From JAICTV01 sp035634055 (lineage in GTDB: Bacteria > Planctomycetota > Phycisphaerae > Tepidisphaerales > Tepidisphaeraceae), in assembly GCA_035634055.1 (NCBI GenBank), contig DASQDR010000174.1, positions 1-46,772 on the forward strand: 46,772 nt of DNA, read 5' to 3'. The notes under the pieces were generated by a model. That model saw nothing but the letters and a program-made list of their open reading frames with translations. It was not told where the DNA came from and ran no database searches. Of this stretch, positions 8,210-16,416 are shown one piece after another (positions within the stretch are counted from its first letter, which is position 1; every line of letters starts with the position of its first letter). The position numbers were made by a program, and so were the translations under genes.

Positions 8210-8872
8210 ATGGTGGTGACGGACGAAGATCTCGAGCTGCTGGAAAGCTACGTGGACGGCGAGCTGCCGGCCTCGCAGGAGGACGCGCTGCGCCGCCGGC
8301 TGGAGGCCGAACCGCAACTCGCCGCCACGCTGGAGACGCTGCGCGGCGAGCGCGATGTGCGCGCGGCCGTCTTCGCGGGCTATGAGCCGAGCGAAGCGGC
8401 GGTGCGCCGCGTCGTCGGCAACATCGAGCGCAAGGTCGACCAGCACCGCGCCTGGGCGTACCGGCTGAGCAAGTACCGCGTGCCGACGGCGGCGGCGGCG
8501 TGCATCCTCATCGGCTTCATGGTCGGCTGGATCGGGCGCGGCGGTTCCGGCGGGCCCGCGCCGCTCAACACGTCGCCCGCGGGCGGCGGCACGAATTCCA
8601 CGCTGGCGACGGCGCGGCCCAACCCCAACGTCGTGCTCCCGGCGCCCGTGCCCTCGCCGGTGCCCGGGTTCACGACGGTCGGCGCGGGCGCGCCCGCGGG
8701 CGGGCCGGTCGAGCTGCCCATCGTCAACGAGTTCGGCCAGCAGGTCGGCGTGCAGCGCTTCAACTCCGCCCGCGAGGCCGCCGAGTTCCTCGAGGACCTC
8801 AGGCGCTGGCAGCAACGCCAGGAACAGGCGAAGCAGGGGAACATCGACGTCAACGGGAGCGAGAAGTTCTGA
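8210..8872 (+). CDS. Membrane anti-sigma-factor-like protein
   Basis: A 220-residue single-pass protein. The cytoplasmic N-terminus (LLESYVDGELPASQEDALRR) has the look of anti-sigma domains, in which YxDGEL and a following helix bind the sigma factor. The His/Cys zinc signature (HxxxCxxC) of ZAS-type anti-sigmas is absent. A transmembrane helix spans about residues 92-110 (AAAACILIGFMVGWIG). A Pro/Gly-rich linker follows, then a short outer domain ending in a charged Gln/Glu/Arg helix (EFLEDLRRWQQRQEQAKQ). It is encoded 148 bp after the sigma factor, so it is probably that factor's antagonist. That pairing is inferred from position and domain type. Confidence 0.72.
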   Translation: MVVTDEDLELLESYVDGELPASQEDALRRRLEAEPQLAATLETLRGERDVRAAVFAGYEPSEAAVRRVVGNIERKVDQHRAWAYRLSKYRVPTAAAACILIGFMVGWIGRGGSGGPAPLNTSPAGGGTNSTLATARPNPNVVLPAPVPSPVPGFTTVGAGAPAGGPVELPIVNEFGQQVGVQRFNSAREAAEFLEDLRRWQQRQEQAKQGNIDVNGSEKF

Positions 8873-8928
8873 ACCCCCGCGCCGCCGCGGCCCGTTGCGG
8901 GTCGGCATCCCGCCCGGCGCGGCGCATG

Positions 8929-8997
8929 GTCATCCTGAAGCTCCCCGACGAGATCTCGCGGCGACCGCGCGGTGCGCAGCGCCGCCCTCCGGATGAC
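8929..8997. repeat. Degenerate inverted-repeat element resembling the one at 29854-29940
   Basis: GTCATCCTGAAG (8929-8940) faces CTCCGGATGAC (8987-8997), whose reverse complement also begins GTCATCC. The left part continues into a CGAGATCTCG palindrome (8949-8958). The order GTCATCC-GAAGC-CCG-CGAG-ATCTCG matches the arm of the near-perfect inverted repeat at 29854-29940 with a few substitutions and small gaps. It sits in the gap between the anti-sigma and PDZ genes. It may be a decayed copy of the same dispersed element. Confidence 0.45.
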
Positions 8998-9042
8998 TCC
9001 GCGAGCAGCGCGCGTGATGATGTGACAACGGATCTCCCGGTG

Positions 9043-10173
9043 ATGCGCATGCCCGTGCGGATGTTCGCAGCGTTCCTCGTCGCCCTGGCCGGTGCCGCGG
9101 GCGCCCGCCTCGCCAGTGCGCAGACGACGCAGCCCGGCGGTCTTCTTCAATCCCTCGACCGCGAAGTTCAACAGCTTTACCAGCGCGTCGAGCGGCAGAC
9201 GGTGCGCGTGACGGTGCCGATCCGCCTGCCGACGGCGCTGCTCCAGCAGGAGCATCCGCTGAGCAAGTGGGGCCGGCAGCTCGACCCGAAGCTGCTCCAG
9301 CAACTGGAAGCCGCGCGCAGCCGCGGCGAGGCGGCGCGGGTTTTCGTCGAGCCCGGCGGCGCGGCATCCCGACCGACGGGCGAGCAGGCGGGCGTGCAGG
9401 CGGGCCCGGAACCGCAGGGGCGCGTCCCGCTCCCGGCGCAGACGGCCGTGGTCAACGCCGAGTTCGTGGGGCTCGTGCTCAACGCCGACGGCAACGTCCT
9501 CGTGCCGCTGTTCATCGATGCCGCCTACCTCGAGGGGCGCGCACTGCCCGTCGCGCTGGACGGCACGCGCGTGACCACGGCGACCGTGGTGGCGGCCGAC
9601 CGCGTCACGGCGCTCTCGGTCATCAAGCTGAAGGAACCGGGCAGCGGCGAGCCGGTCAAGTTCGCCGCCACCAAGCCGGCGGTCGGGTCGCTGGTGCTGA
9701 TGGTGTCGCCCACGCGACGGGCGGCGCGGCTGGGCGTGTGGACGGGGTCGGCCGACGATAACGCGATCGTCGTCAACCCGTCGGGTGCGGTGGCGGGCAT
9801 CGTGCGCAACGGGCACGCGCTCTACCCGTCGATGTTCGCACCGGTGGTCGAGCAACTGGTCGCCGGGCGGGCGGTGAAGCGGGCGGCGCTGGGGGTGGAA
9901 ATCCAAGAGATCCCCACCGACGACGCCCAGCGCCCGAAGCTGCCCGCGCTCGGGTCGCGCCCCGCGGCCCGCGTGCGCGCGGTGCAGGACAATTCCGCCG
10001 CGCACCGCGCGGGCATCCGCCCGGGCGACATCCTGCTCAGCCTGGGTGACGAACCCGTCGAGGATGTCGCCACCTTCGCCGCCGCCATCGCCAATTATCG
10101 AGGCCCCACGCCGCTGCGCCTGGTGCGCGACGGTGAAGAGCGCACCGTCACCGTCGAGCTGCGATCCGAGTAA
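9043..10173 (+). CDS. Secreted PDZ-domain protein with degenerate trypsin-like (HtrA-type) domain
   Basis: A 376-residue protein. The N-terminus MRMPVRMFAAFLVALAGAAGARLASAQ is a signal peptide with a likely cut after ALA/ASA, which supports the ATG at 9043. Residues of about 35-270 resemble the beta-rich chymotrypsin-like domain of HtrA proteins (FVGLVLNADGNVLVPLF, TVVAADRVTALSVIKLK). I cannot find the GNSGGP-type catalytic serine motif; the aligned place reads VVNPSGAVAGIV. The C-terminal 90 residues are a clear PDZ domain, with carboxylate loop AALGVEI and the hallmark AHRAGIRPGDILLSLGDEPV. It is therefore probably a non-proteolytic binding protein in the envelope, linked by position to the sigma/anti-sigma pair. 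Confidence 0.78.
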   Translation: MRMPVRMFAAFLVALAGAAGARLASAQTTQPGGLLQSLDREVQQLYQRVERQTVRVTVPIRLPTALLQQEHPLSKWGRQLDPKLLQQLEAARSRGEAARVFVEPGGAASRPTGEQAGVQAGPEPQGRVPLPAQTAVVNAEFVGLVLNADGNVLVPLFIDAAYLEGRALPVALDGTRVTTATVVAADRVTALSVIKLKEPGSGEPVKFAATKPAVGSLVLMVSPTRRAARLGVWTGSADDNAIVVNPSGAVAGIVRNGHALYPSMFAPVVEQLVAGRAVKRAALGVEIQEIPTDDAQRPKLPALGSRPAARVRAVQDNSAAHRAGIRPGDILLSLGDEPVEDVATFAAAIANYRGPTPLRLVRDGEERTVTVELRSE

Positions 10174-10223
10174 CGAGTCGCCTTGTCCCTAGGTATCGGG
10201 GAAAGGCGCTGGTCAGCGCCGGG

Positions 10224-11219
10224 CTATTTCGCCGGGGAGGTGCTCTGTTGCGGCATCGCCGGCGCCGGCTTGGCCAGCAGTTCCTTCATCCGCCAGTACG
10301 CGTCCTTCTTCGTCCCGTCGAACTGGACGAGGCCCATGTGGTACTCGTTCTCGTCGACGTGGAACCCCTCGATCGCCTCGCGCGCGGGGTCGAGGTCGAT
10401 GAGCGAGTACCAGTACAAGCGCTCGGCCGGGGCGGCGGCGGCGGATTCGAGCATCTGCACTTGCAGGTCCCACTTCGACTGCCGATTTGAGCCGAGGCAC
10501 CACGTGGCCAGGCCGGTTTCAGTCACCCAGACCGGCCGGCCGGCGGAGTGGGCGCGGACGTAATCGAGCTTTGCCCGCCAGCCGTGCCACTCCGAGTGCC
10601 AGTCCCAGTTCGGCTGCCCGGACCACCACATGCCGGGGAAAGCGTGGATGCCGATGACGTCCACGTGTTCCAGCACGCCGTGCGACTCCATCAGGTTGAG
10701 CCAGTGGTGATCCACCGGGATCATCCCGCCGAGCACCGTCGTCCGCCCGCGCTGCCGCGCCCAGTGCCCGGCGTCGCGGAGCATCTCGGCGAACTTGCGC
10801 CACTGCGGGTCAAAGTTGGGGAAGTCCCACTTGTACCTGTTGTTCGGCTCGTTCCACAGCTCCAGCGCGTCGAAGGTTCTGCCGTAATTCGTGATGACCA
10901 GGTCGATGAAGTCGGCGTAATCGCGCAGGCGGCGGGGCGGGGCATTGCAGGCGTTTCCCTCGGAGAGGTTGGGCGGCGTGTGCCAGATCGACAGCAGCAC
11001 GTCGAGGCCGGCGCGGCGAAGCTGCTCCATCTGCCAGTCGTACCAGGCGCGGGCCCCATCTCGATGGAAGTCTGCCCACGAGATGCCGGTGCGGAGGTGG
11101 CGCACGCCCAGCTCCAGCAGCAGCTCGACCGTGCGCTCGACGGCACGGCGATCCTCGAAGTGGAACCACTGGCAGACGCCCAGGCGGTCGCGCAGGTTGC
11201 TGGTCGCCGGTCGGCTCAT
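10224..11219 (-). CDS. Clan GH-A glycoside hydrolase (GH39/GH5-like), free-standing
   Basis: A 331-residue (beta/alpha)8-barrel glycosidase. The acid/base Glu124 sits in LELWNEPNN and the nucleophile Glu234 in WVTETG, the two clan-A signatures at the ends of strands 4 and 7. There is no signal peptide, so as written it acts in the cytoplasm, which is unusual for a polysaccharide degrader. The ATG at 11219 is chosen because GGAGGAAG lies just upstream; an in-frame codon 30 bases earlier has no such site. It is the last gene of the ten-gene minus-strand run. It is clearly paralogous to the N-terminal half of the fusion at 18635-20872, sharing LRTGISWAD, YADFID, ELWNEPNN, WARQRG and VLGG. The substrate cannot be read from sequence. 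Confidence 0.8.
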   Translation of the reverse strand: MSRPATSNLRDRLGVCQWFHFEDRRAVERTVELLLELGVRHLRTGISWADFHRDGARAWYDWQMEQLRRAGLDVLLSIWHTPPNLSEGNACNAPPRRLRDYADFIDLVITNYGRTFDALELWNEPNNRYKWDFPNFDPQWRKFAEMLRDAGHWARQRGRTTVLGGMIPVDHHWLNLMESHGVLEHVDVIGIHAFPGMWWSGQPNWDWHSEWHGWRAKLDYVRAHSAGRPVWVTETGLATWCLGSNRQSKWDLQVQMLESAAAAPAERLYWYSLIDLDPAREAIEGFHVDENEYHMGLVQFDGTKKDAYWRMKELLAKPAPAMPQQSTSPAK

Positions 11220-11315
11220 GCTCGCTTCCTCCGGTGAACCTCGCGCCATTCACCTTCATCATGGGGCAACGCGGCGATCATGGCGACGGTAGAAGCCGCA
11301 ACCACGCGGCCGGTC

Positions 11316-11939
11316 TCACGACCCGCCGCCGCCGCCGAGGCGTTCTTCCGCCTTGGCGATCTCGCTGACGACCTTCTCCGGGCGGATGTCCTGCTTGATC
11401 TCCTGGAGCTCCTGCTCCGGCGGGCGCGCGGCGCCGAGGCGGCTGGCGACCCCGTCGATCAGCGCGATCGCGCGCGTCAGCTCGTGCTCGGTGAGCAGCC
11501 CGATCTGAAGGTCCAGCTCCGCCCGCCGGTCCGCCAGCTTCTGCATGCGGTTCTGGCTGATGAGGATGAAGGTGGAGAGGAAGATCGCCTCCACCGATGC
11601 AATCATCGCCAGCATGACGAACGGGAACGGGTCGAACGGCTTGACGATCGGCAGCGAGCGGGTGTTGACCAGGAGCCATCCGCCGAACACCCCCGCGTGC
11701 AGGTAGACGAACGCCATGCTCCCGGCGAAGCGGGTGATGCCGTCGGCCACGCGCTCGGAGAACGTCTTGCGCTGCTCCTCGCGCTGGCGGACCTCCGTCA
11801 GCGCGCGGATGTTGCGGTGGACGATCGACGACATGCCGGGGTCGCGGGGCGCACCGCTTTGGTCGTCCCCGCTGGCGGCAGCGGCGGCACCGGGCGGCCC
11901 CTGCGGGTCGGGCGAGGTTGGATTGGCTCTTTCCGGCAT
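11316..11939 (-). CDS. DUF1003 family membrane protein
   Basis: A 207-residue protein. It has a disordered Pro/Ala N-terminus, then the DUF1003 core: IRALTEVRQREEQRKTFSER, two transmembrane helices around GSMAFVYLHAGVFGGWLLVN and FVMLAMIASVEAIFLSTFI, and the conserved ISQNRM. A charged helical tail with a poly-Gly end follows. The family has no firmly established biochemical role. AGGGAAGCG precedes the ATG. It lies between the methyltransferase (27 bp upstream) and the glycosidase (96 bp downstream), so it is probably co-transcribed with the glycan genes. Whether it serves them is unknown. Confidence 0.85.
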   Translation of the reverse strand: MPERANPTSPDPQGPPGAAAAASGDDQSGAPRDPGMSSIVHRNIRALTEVRQREEQRKTFSERVADGITRFAGSMAFVYLHAGVFGGWLLVNTRSLPIVKPFDPFPFVMLAMIASVEAIFLSTFILISQNRMQKLADRRAELDLQIGLLTEHELTRAIALIDGVASRLGAARPPEQELQEIKQDIRPEKVVSEIAKAEERLGGGGGS

Positions 11940-11966
11940 GTCGCTTCCCTGCGCCCGCTGGCGCGC

Positions 11967-12785
11967 TCACGGCGACGCCTTCCCGTGCGCGCCTTGCCCG
12001 GTGGCGGCCAGGTACTCGCCGATGTTCCAGGTCGTCATGTCGCTCGGGCGGTCCGGGTTGGGCTCGCACAGGTAAATTTCGTGTCCCGGGCTCTGGAGGA
12101 TCTTCATGCCGCACGACCGCAGCATCGCCTCGATGGCCGAGTGGTTCGGCACCCACCGGTTGGTGGGATCGCCGGCGAAGCGGTGCTCGAGGAACGCCAT
12201 CTTGGGCCACCCCCGCTCATCGAGCCGCCCGCGGTCGTTCCAGGTGCAGTCGTAGGTCTGCTGGTAGACGTCCTGCCCGTACATGGCCAAGGTTTGAAAC
12301 ACCATCAGCCGGCGGACCTTCTGGGTGACGATGTCCAGCCCGAGCATCGGGTAGCGCAGGTGGTAGAAGACGCCCATGAACAGCACGAGGTCAAAGCGCT
12401 CGTCGCGGCGGGCGAGGTCGTAGACCTGCATGCGCTCGAAGGCGACGCGCCCCTCGAGCCCGAAGCGCTTGCTCGCCCAGCGCGCCTGGTCGAGGTAGTG
12501 GTCGTCCACGTCGATCCCCAGCACCGACGCGCCGCGCTTGGCCAGCTCGAAGGTGTAGAAGCCGGCGTTGCAGCCGATGTCGAGGCAGCGCCAGCCGGTG
12601 AGGTCGGGCGGGATGCTGGCGGCGATCTGCTGCCACTTGAACGACGGGAAGTCGCCCAGCCAGTGGTCCGGGCAGGTCTGCGTGCCGTCGGGCAGGTGCA
12701 GGTTGTGGAACCACGGGGCGAGCGCTTCCAGCTCGGCGGCGGTGGTCTTGCGTGGCGTCGTGTCGGCTTCGTCGACGATGCTCAT
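11967..12785 (-). CDS. SAM-dependent methyltransferase (resembles the TIGR04290 / Rta_06860 family)
   Basis: A 272-residue class I methyltransferase. Motif I is LDIGCNAGFYTFELA, followed by the acidic end of strand 2 (VLGIDVDDHYL) and motif IV-like FDLVLFMGVFYHLRYP. The N-terminus APWFHNLHLPDGTQT and the spacing match, from memory, a methyltransferase family found in glycosyltransferase clusters (TIGR04290). The acceptor is most likely a sugar or lipid-linked glycan made by the neighbouring transferases; this is inferred from context. CTGGAGCTGTCCC precedes the ATG. It lies 46 bp downstream of the first CgeB-like gene. Confidence 0.82.
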   Translation of the reverse strand: MSIVDEADTTPRKTTAAELEALAPWFHNLHLPDGTQTCPDHWLGDFPSFKWQQIAASIPPDLTGWRCLDIGCNAGFYTFELAKRGASVLGIDVDDHYLDQARWASKRFGLEGRVAFERMQVYDLARRDERFDLVLFMGVFYHLRYPMLGLDIVTQKVRRLMVFQTLAMYGQDVYQQTYDCTWNDRGRLDERGWPKMAFLEHRFAGDPTNRWVPNHSAIEAMLRSCGMKILQSPGHEIYLCEPNPDRPSDMTTWNIGEYLAATGQGAHGKASP

Positions 12786-12831
12786 GGGACAGCTCCAGCC
12801 TCGTTCGGTTGTTCGCTCTGCCGCGCGCCGT

Positions 12832-13998
12832 TCAGCGGCGGCCGAGCCACTCCATCGCGTAGGACTCCAGTTCCTGCGCCCGATGGGCGGCGGTGTGTTG
12901 TTTGAGGATGCGGTCGCGCGCCCGCCGGCCGATGGCGGCGCGGCAGGCCTCGCTCGTTTCGCGAAGGTATTGCAGCGTCTGATCGCCCGATTCGGATAGC
13001 AGGATCTCCTCGTCCGGGACCAGCAGCGTCTCGATGCCGTCCCAGCGGTCGCTGATGATCGGCACCCCGCACGCCGCCGCCTCGAACAGCCGCACGCTCG
13101 GGCTGTACCCGGCGCGGATCATGTCGGCGCGCGTGATGTTCAGCGTGAACGCCTGCTGGTTGTAGAACGCGCGGTGCTCCGCCGGCGGGAGGTGGTGGAT
13201 GCGCTCGACGTTGTCGGGCCACCGGATCGACTCGGGGTACTGTGGCCCGGCGACGACGAACTTCCCCTCGCGCCAGCGCCGCGCCGGATCGAGCATCAGG
13301 CGCTCGAGCGGCGGCTGGCGGTCATCGCTGTAGGTGCCGAGGTATCCCAGCTCCCACTTGCGCCCGCGCACCTCCGGGTAATACAGCTCCGGATCAACGG
13401 AACAGTACAGCGGCAGCGCCCGCGGCGAGCCGTACTGCCGCTCCAGCCGCTGCAGCGTCGGGCCGCCGGTGAACGACAGGTAAAGCTGGTAGCGGGCGAT
13501 CAGCGGCGGGGCGAGGTACTCGAAATCGCCGCGCTCGAGCTTCGCGAGGGTGACGGGGGTGTCGATGTCGTAAAAGGCGGTGACGCCGCCGGCGGTCTGC
13601 GTCACCCACTCGCCGACGGCGACGCCCTCAGGCACGTAAGAGCCGACGATGACCAGGTCCGCCGTGCCAACGTCCGCGGCGTGGCGGTCCTTCAACCGCT
13701 CGATGCTGTCGTAGAGCGTGGTCGTGCCGAAGGGGGGGTGGGGCAAGTCGCGGTTGGAGGCGTACCACGGCTTGTCGTGCTCGAGGAACAGCACGTCGTG
13801 CCCCCGTCGCGCCAGCTCGCGCACCAGCCCGCGGTAGGTCGTCGCGTGCCCGTTGCCCCACGACGAGGTGATCGTCAGGCCGATGATGACGATGCGCAGG
13901 CGCTGCGGTTGCCGAGCCGCGGTGGCGGCGCTGCCATTGGCACGGATTTTCAACCCGCGTCTGCTGGTGTCGGATCCGGTGAGATCGGCAGTGCTCAT
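12832..13998 (-). CDS. CgeB-like glycosyltransferase, copy 1
   Basis: A 388-residue GT-B-type transferase. The N-terminal Rossmann-like half starts at about residue 33 (LRIVIIGLTITSSWGNGHATTYRG), after a basic, Ala-rich leader that the other two copies lack. The C-terminal donor domain has the CgeB/Glyco_trans_1_2 signature: NITRADMIRAGYSPSVRLFE, then AACGVPIISDRWDGIETL and VPDEEILL. It would transfer a sugar from a nucleotide donor; neither donor nor acceptor can be read. The ATG lies 4 bp after the stop of copy 2, and its GGAGGTG ribosome site falls inside that gene, implying coupled translation. Confidence 0.85.
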   Translation of the reverse strand: MSTADLTGSDTSRRGLKIRANGSAATAARQPQRLRIVIIGLTITSSWGNGHATTYRGLVRELARRGHDVLFLEHDKPWYASNRDLPHPPFGTTTLYDSIERLKDRHAADVGTADLVIVGSYVPEGVAVGEWVTQTAGGVTAFYDIDTPVTLAKLERGDFEYLAPPLIARYQLYLSFTGGPTLQRLERQYGSPRALPLYCSVDPELYYPEVRGRKWELGYLGTYSDDRQPPLERLMLDPARRWREGKFVVAGPQYPESIRWPDNVERIHHLPPAEHRAFYNQQAFTLNITRADMIRAGYSPSVRLFEAAACGVPIISDRWDGIETLLVPDEEILLSESGDQTLQYLRETSEACRAAIGRRARDRILKQHTAAHRAQELESYAMEWLGRR

Positions 13999-14002
13999 AC
14001 GC

Positions 14003-15130
14003 TTACGCCACCTCCACGGGGTGCAAACCCGTGCTACGGGGAGCGCGATTGGCCGCGGCCGCCCCCAGCGTCTGTTCCAACAGCGCGACGCGGTGATCGT
14101 ACGTGTGCTCGCCCAGCACGCGCCGCAGCGCTGCCTGTCCGATCGCCCGGGCGTGGGAATCGGTCAGCCCGCGCACGTGCTCCGCCACCTCGGCGCCGTC
14201 GCGGGCGACGAGGATCTCCTCGCCGGGCTCGAAGAACGTCTCGATGCCCTCGAAAGCATCGGTGATCAGGCAAGCGCCCGCGCCGGCGGCCTCGAAGACG
14301 CGCGTGGCGGGCGAGAAGCCGTAGCGCGCCATGCTCTCGCGGTTCACGTTCAGCACCGCCAGAGGCGTGCAGTTGAAGGCGTTGTGGTCGCGCGTGTAGA
14401 CGTGGCCGACGTCGCGCACGTTCGCGGGCATCGGCTTGTCGTGCCAGCCGTTGCCGCCGATCATGAACTTGTGCCGCGGGAGCGCGGCGGCGGCGCGGAG
14501 GAAGAACTCTTCCACGCGCGCCTCTCGGTCGGGCAGGCGGTTCCCGAGGAAGCCCAGGTCCGCCTCAAAGCGCGCGTCCGGGTCGACCGGGTGGTGCGTC
14601 GAGGGGTCCAGCGCGTTGTAGATCGGCACGCACTTCTTCGCCCCCAGCGCCTCGTACGCCCGCACGACCGGCCCGCCGCCGCCGTAGGTGAGCACGAGGT
14701 CGTACTTCGGCACGAGCGGGAGGAACGCGTCGGCCGGATCGTGGTGCATGCGGTCGAGGGTGGCGGGCGCGTCGACGTCCCAGAAGGCGATCAGGTTGTC
14801 CGCCCGCTTCAGGCTCGCCACGCCCGCCTCGAGCAGCGCGTCGAACACGCCCACGCCGCTCGCCTTGACGATCAAATCCGCCCCGCGCGCTGCGTCGAGC
14901 TGCCGGCGGACATCGTCGGTGCCGTCGGCGGAATAGACGACCACCTTGGCGTACTCCGGGTCGGGCAGGTCGCGGTGCTTTTGCCGGTCGAACGCGTCGG
15001 GCTCGTAGAACGTCACGCGGTGACCGTGCGCGTGCATCGCCCGCACGATCCCACGGTAGTACGTGGCCGCGCCGTTCCAGTAGGCGCTGACGAGGCTGGA
15101 AGCGAAGAAGGCGATGTTCATGGGCGGCAT
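14003..15130 (-). CDS. CgeB-like glycosyltransferase, copy 2
   Basis: A 375-residue paralogue of the flanking two genes. The N-terminus MNIAFFASSLVSAYWNGAATYYRGIVRAM matches copy 1 in layout (small-residue strand, then WNG..TYYRG). The C-terminal signature is NVNRESMARYGFSPATRVFE followed by GAGACLITDAFEGIETFFEPGEEILV. The start is ATG 15130 or the in-frame ATG 15121 (Met4); neither has a strong ribosome site. It is cytosolic or peripheral, with no signal peptide. The tail TGLHPVEVA lies beyond the folded domain. It sits 56 bp after copy 3. Confidence 0.85.
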   Translation of the reverse strand: MPPMNIAFFASSLVSAYWNGAATYYRGIVRAMHAHGHRVTFYEPDAFDRQKHRDLPDPEYAKVVVYSADGTDDVRRQLDAARGADLIVKASGVGVFDALLEAGVASLKRADNLIAFWDVDAPATLDRMHHDPADAFLPLVPKYDLVLTYGGGGPVVRAYEALGAKKCVPIYNALDPSTHHPVDPDARFEADLGFLGNRLPDREARVEEFFLRAAAALPRHKFMIGGNGWHDKPMPANVRDVGHVYTRDHNAFNCTPLAVLNVNRESMARYGFSPATRVFEAAGAGACLITDAFEGIETFFEPGEEILVARDGAEVAEHVRGLTDSHARAIGQAALRRVLGEHTYDHRVALLEQTLGAAAANRAPRSTGLHPVEVA

Positions 15131-15186
15131 CCAGGTTCAATCACGAAGTCACGAGGCGCACGAAACGGTTGCCGATCCACCCGATC

Positions 15187-16374
15187 CTACGCACGAACGA
15201 GAGACCTCACCTTTGGATCGCCGACGGCCCGTCGCGCCCGGGGCGGCCTGGCGGTTCTCTTCCTCCGCGGCTCGCTCTGGAGTTCGGCGACGACCTCCAT
15301 CAGCTCGTCCACGCGGTGGGCGCACGTGTGCCGGGAAAGGATTGTCCGGTGGCCGTGGGCGGCCAGGCGGCGGCGGGCCTCCGGCTCGTTGACCAGCAGC
15401 TTCAGGTGCCGCTTCATCTCGTTGCCGTTGCGCGCGACGAGGAAATCCCGGCCCGGCGAGAACAGGTGCTCGGCGTCCTGCCACGGCGCCGAGATCAACG
15501 GGATGCCGCAGGCGAGAGCCTCGAACACGCGGATCGTCGGGATGCCGGGCAGCGCCATCGCGTACGGGCGGCGGGGCACGTGCACCGTCACCTTGAACCG
15601 CGCGAACGTCTCGGGCGCGGCGAAGTTCGGCAGCCAGCCGGCGTACTTGATGCCAGCCTCCTTCAGCGAAGCCCTGGCGTGATCCGGGTAGCGAACGCCG
15701 TGAACGCGGGCGTCGAGGCCGAGCGCCTTGACCGGCTGGAGAAGGAACTCGTGTAGCTCGGCGGTGCGCTCCTCGTCGCCCCAGTTGCCGACCCAGACCA
15801 CGTCGCCTCCGGCGTCGCGACCAGGGAGGGGGCGGGCGATGGGGCGGAAGACGCGCGTGTCGGCCGCCTCGTGCCAGGTCCAGGCGCGGCGCGTCCACTT
15901 TCGGGCGAGGTAGAGGTTCTTCAGCACCTCGCCGAACGCCAGCACGCCGTCGTAGTGGCGCAGGTCGTACTTGGCCATCGCGTCCGGCTCGGTGATGGCA
16001 CGGTGGTGCGTGTCGTGGAAGAGCAGCTTGTACCCACCGCGCCGCGCGCGGTGCTGCCCGACGCGGGCGACCAGGTCGTGATCGCTCCACTCGTGGACGA
16101 TGACCAGGTCGGCCTCGTCCAGCGCGTCGTCGAGGTCGAGCGCCGACAGGTCGTAGCGGATGCTCCCCTGGCCGGGGTACGCCTTGCGGAACGCAGCGAT
16201 CGGCTTGTCTCCGTGCTCGGCGCGGAGGTTCTGGAGGCTCCACGCGTTCCGCGGCTCGTAGAGCGTCACGTCGTGCCCGCGCAGCAGCAGCTCGCCCAGC
16301 ACGCCGCGCAGGAAGTGGGCGTTGCCGTGGTTCCAGTCCGACAGAAGCGAGTGGTAGAAGAGGACGATCCGCAT
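15187..16374 (-). CDS. CgeB-like glycosyltransferase, copy 3 (more divergent)
   Basis: A 395-residue GT-B protein. It keeps the family opening (MRIVLFYHSLLSDWNHGNAHFLRGVL) and the C-terminal donor-binding region (GIPTIRVFEALACGIPLISAPWQDAEHLFSPGRDFLV). It differs in the middle, where it has a His-rich LLFHDTHHRAITEPDAM segment. The last 30 residues are a strongly basic tail (RRKRTARPPRARRA) that may sit on nucleic acid or acidic membrane. It is the first of the three copies to be transcribed, 42 bp after the GT4 gene. Confidence 0.82.
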   Translation of the reverse strand: MRIVLFYHSLLSDWNHGNAHFLRGVLGELLLRGHDVTLYEPRNAWSLQNLRAEHGDKPIAAFRKAYPGQGSIRYDLSALDLDDALDEADLVIVHEWSDHDLVARVGQHRARRGGYKLLFHDTHHRAITEPDAMAKYDLRHYDGVLAFGEVLKNLYLARKWTRRAWTWHEAADTRVFRPIARPLPGRDAGGDVVWVGNWGDEERTAELHEFLLQPVKALGLDARVHGVRYPDHARASLKEAGIKYAGWLPNFAAPETFARFKVTVHVPRRPYAMALPGIPTIRVFEALACGIPLISAPWQDAEHLFSPGRDFLVARNGNEMKRHLKLLVNEPEARRRLAAHGHRTILSRHTCAHRVDELMEVVAELQSEPRRKRTARPPRARRAVGDPKVRSLVRA

Positions 16375-16416
16375 GTTCTTGTCAGGCTCCCTCTCGTCGG
16401 TCAGTCGATCGCCCGA

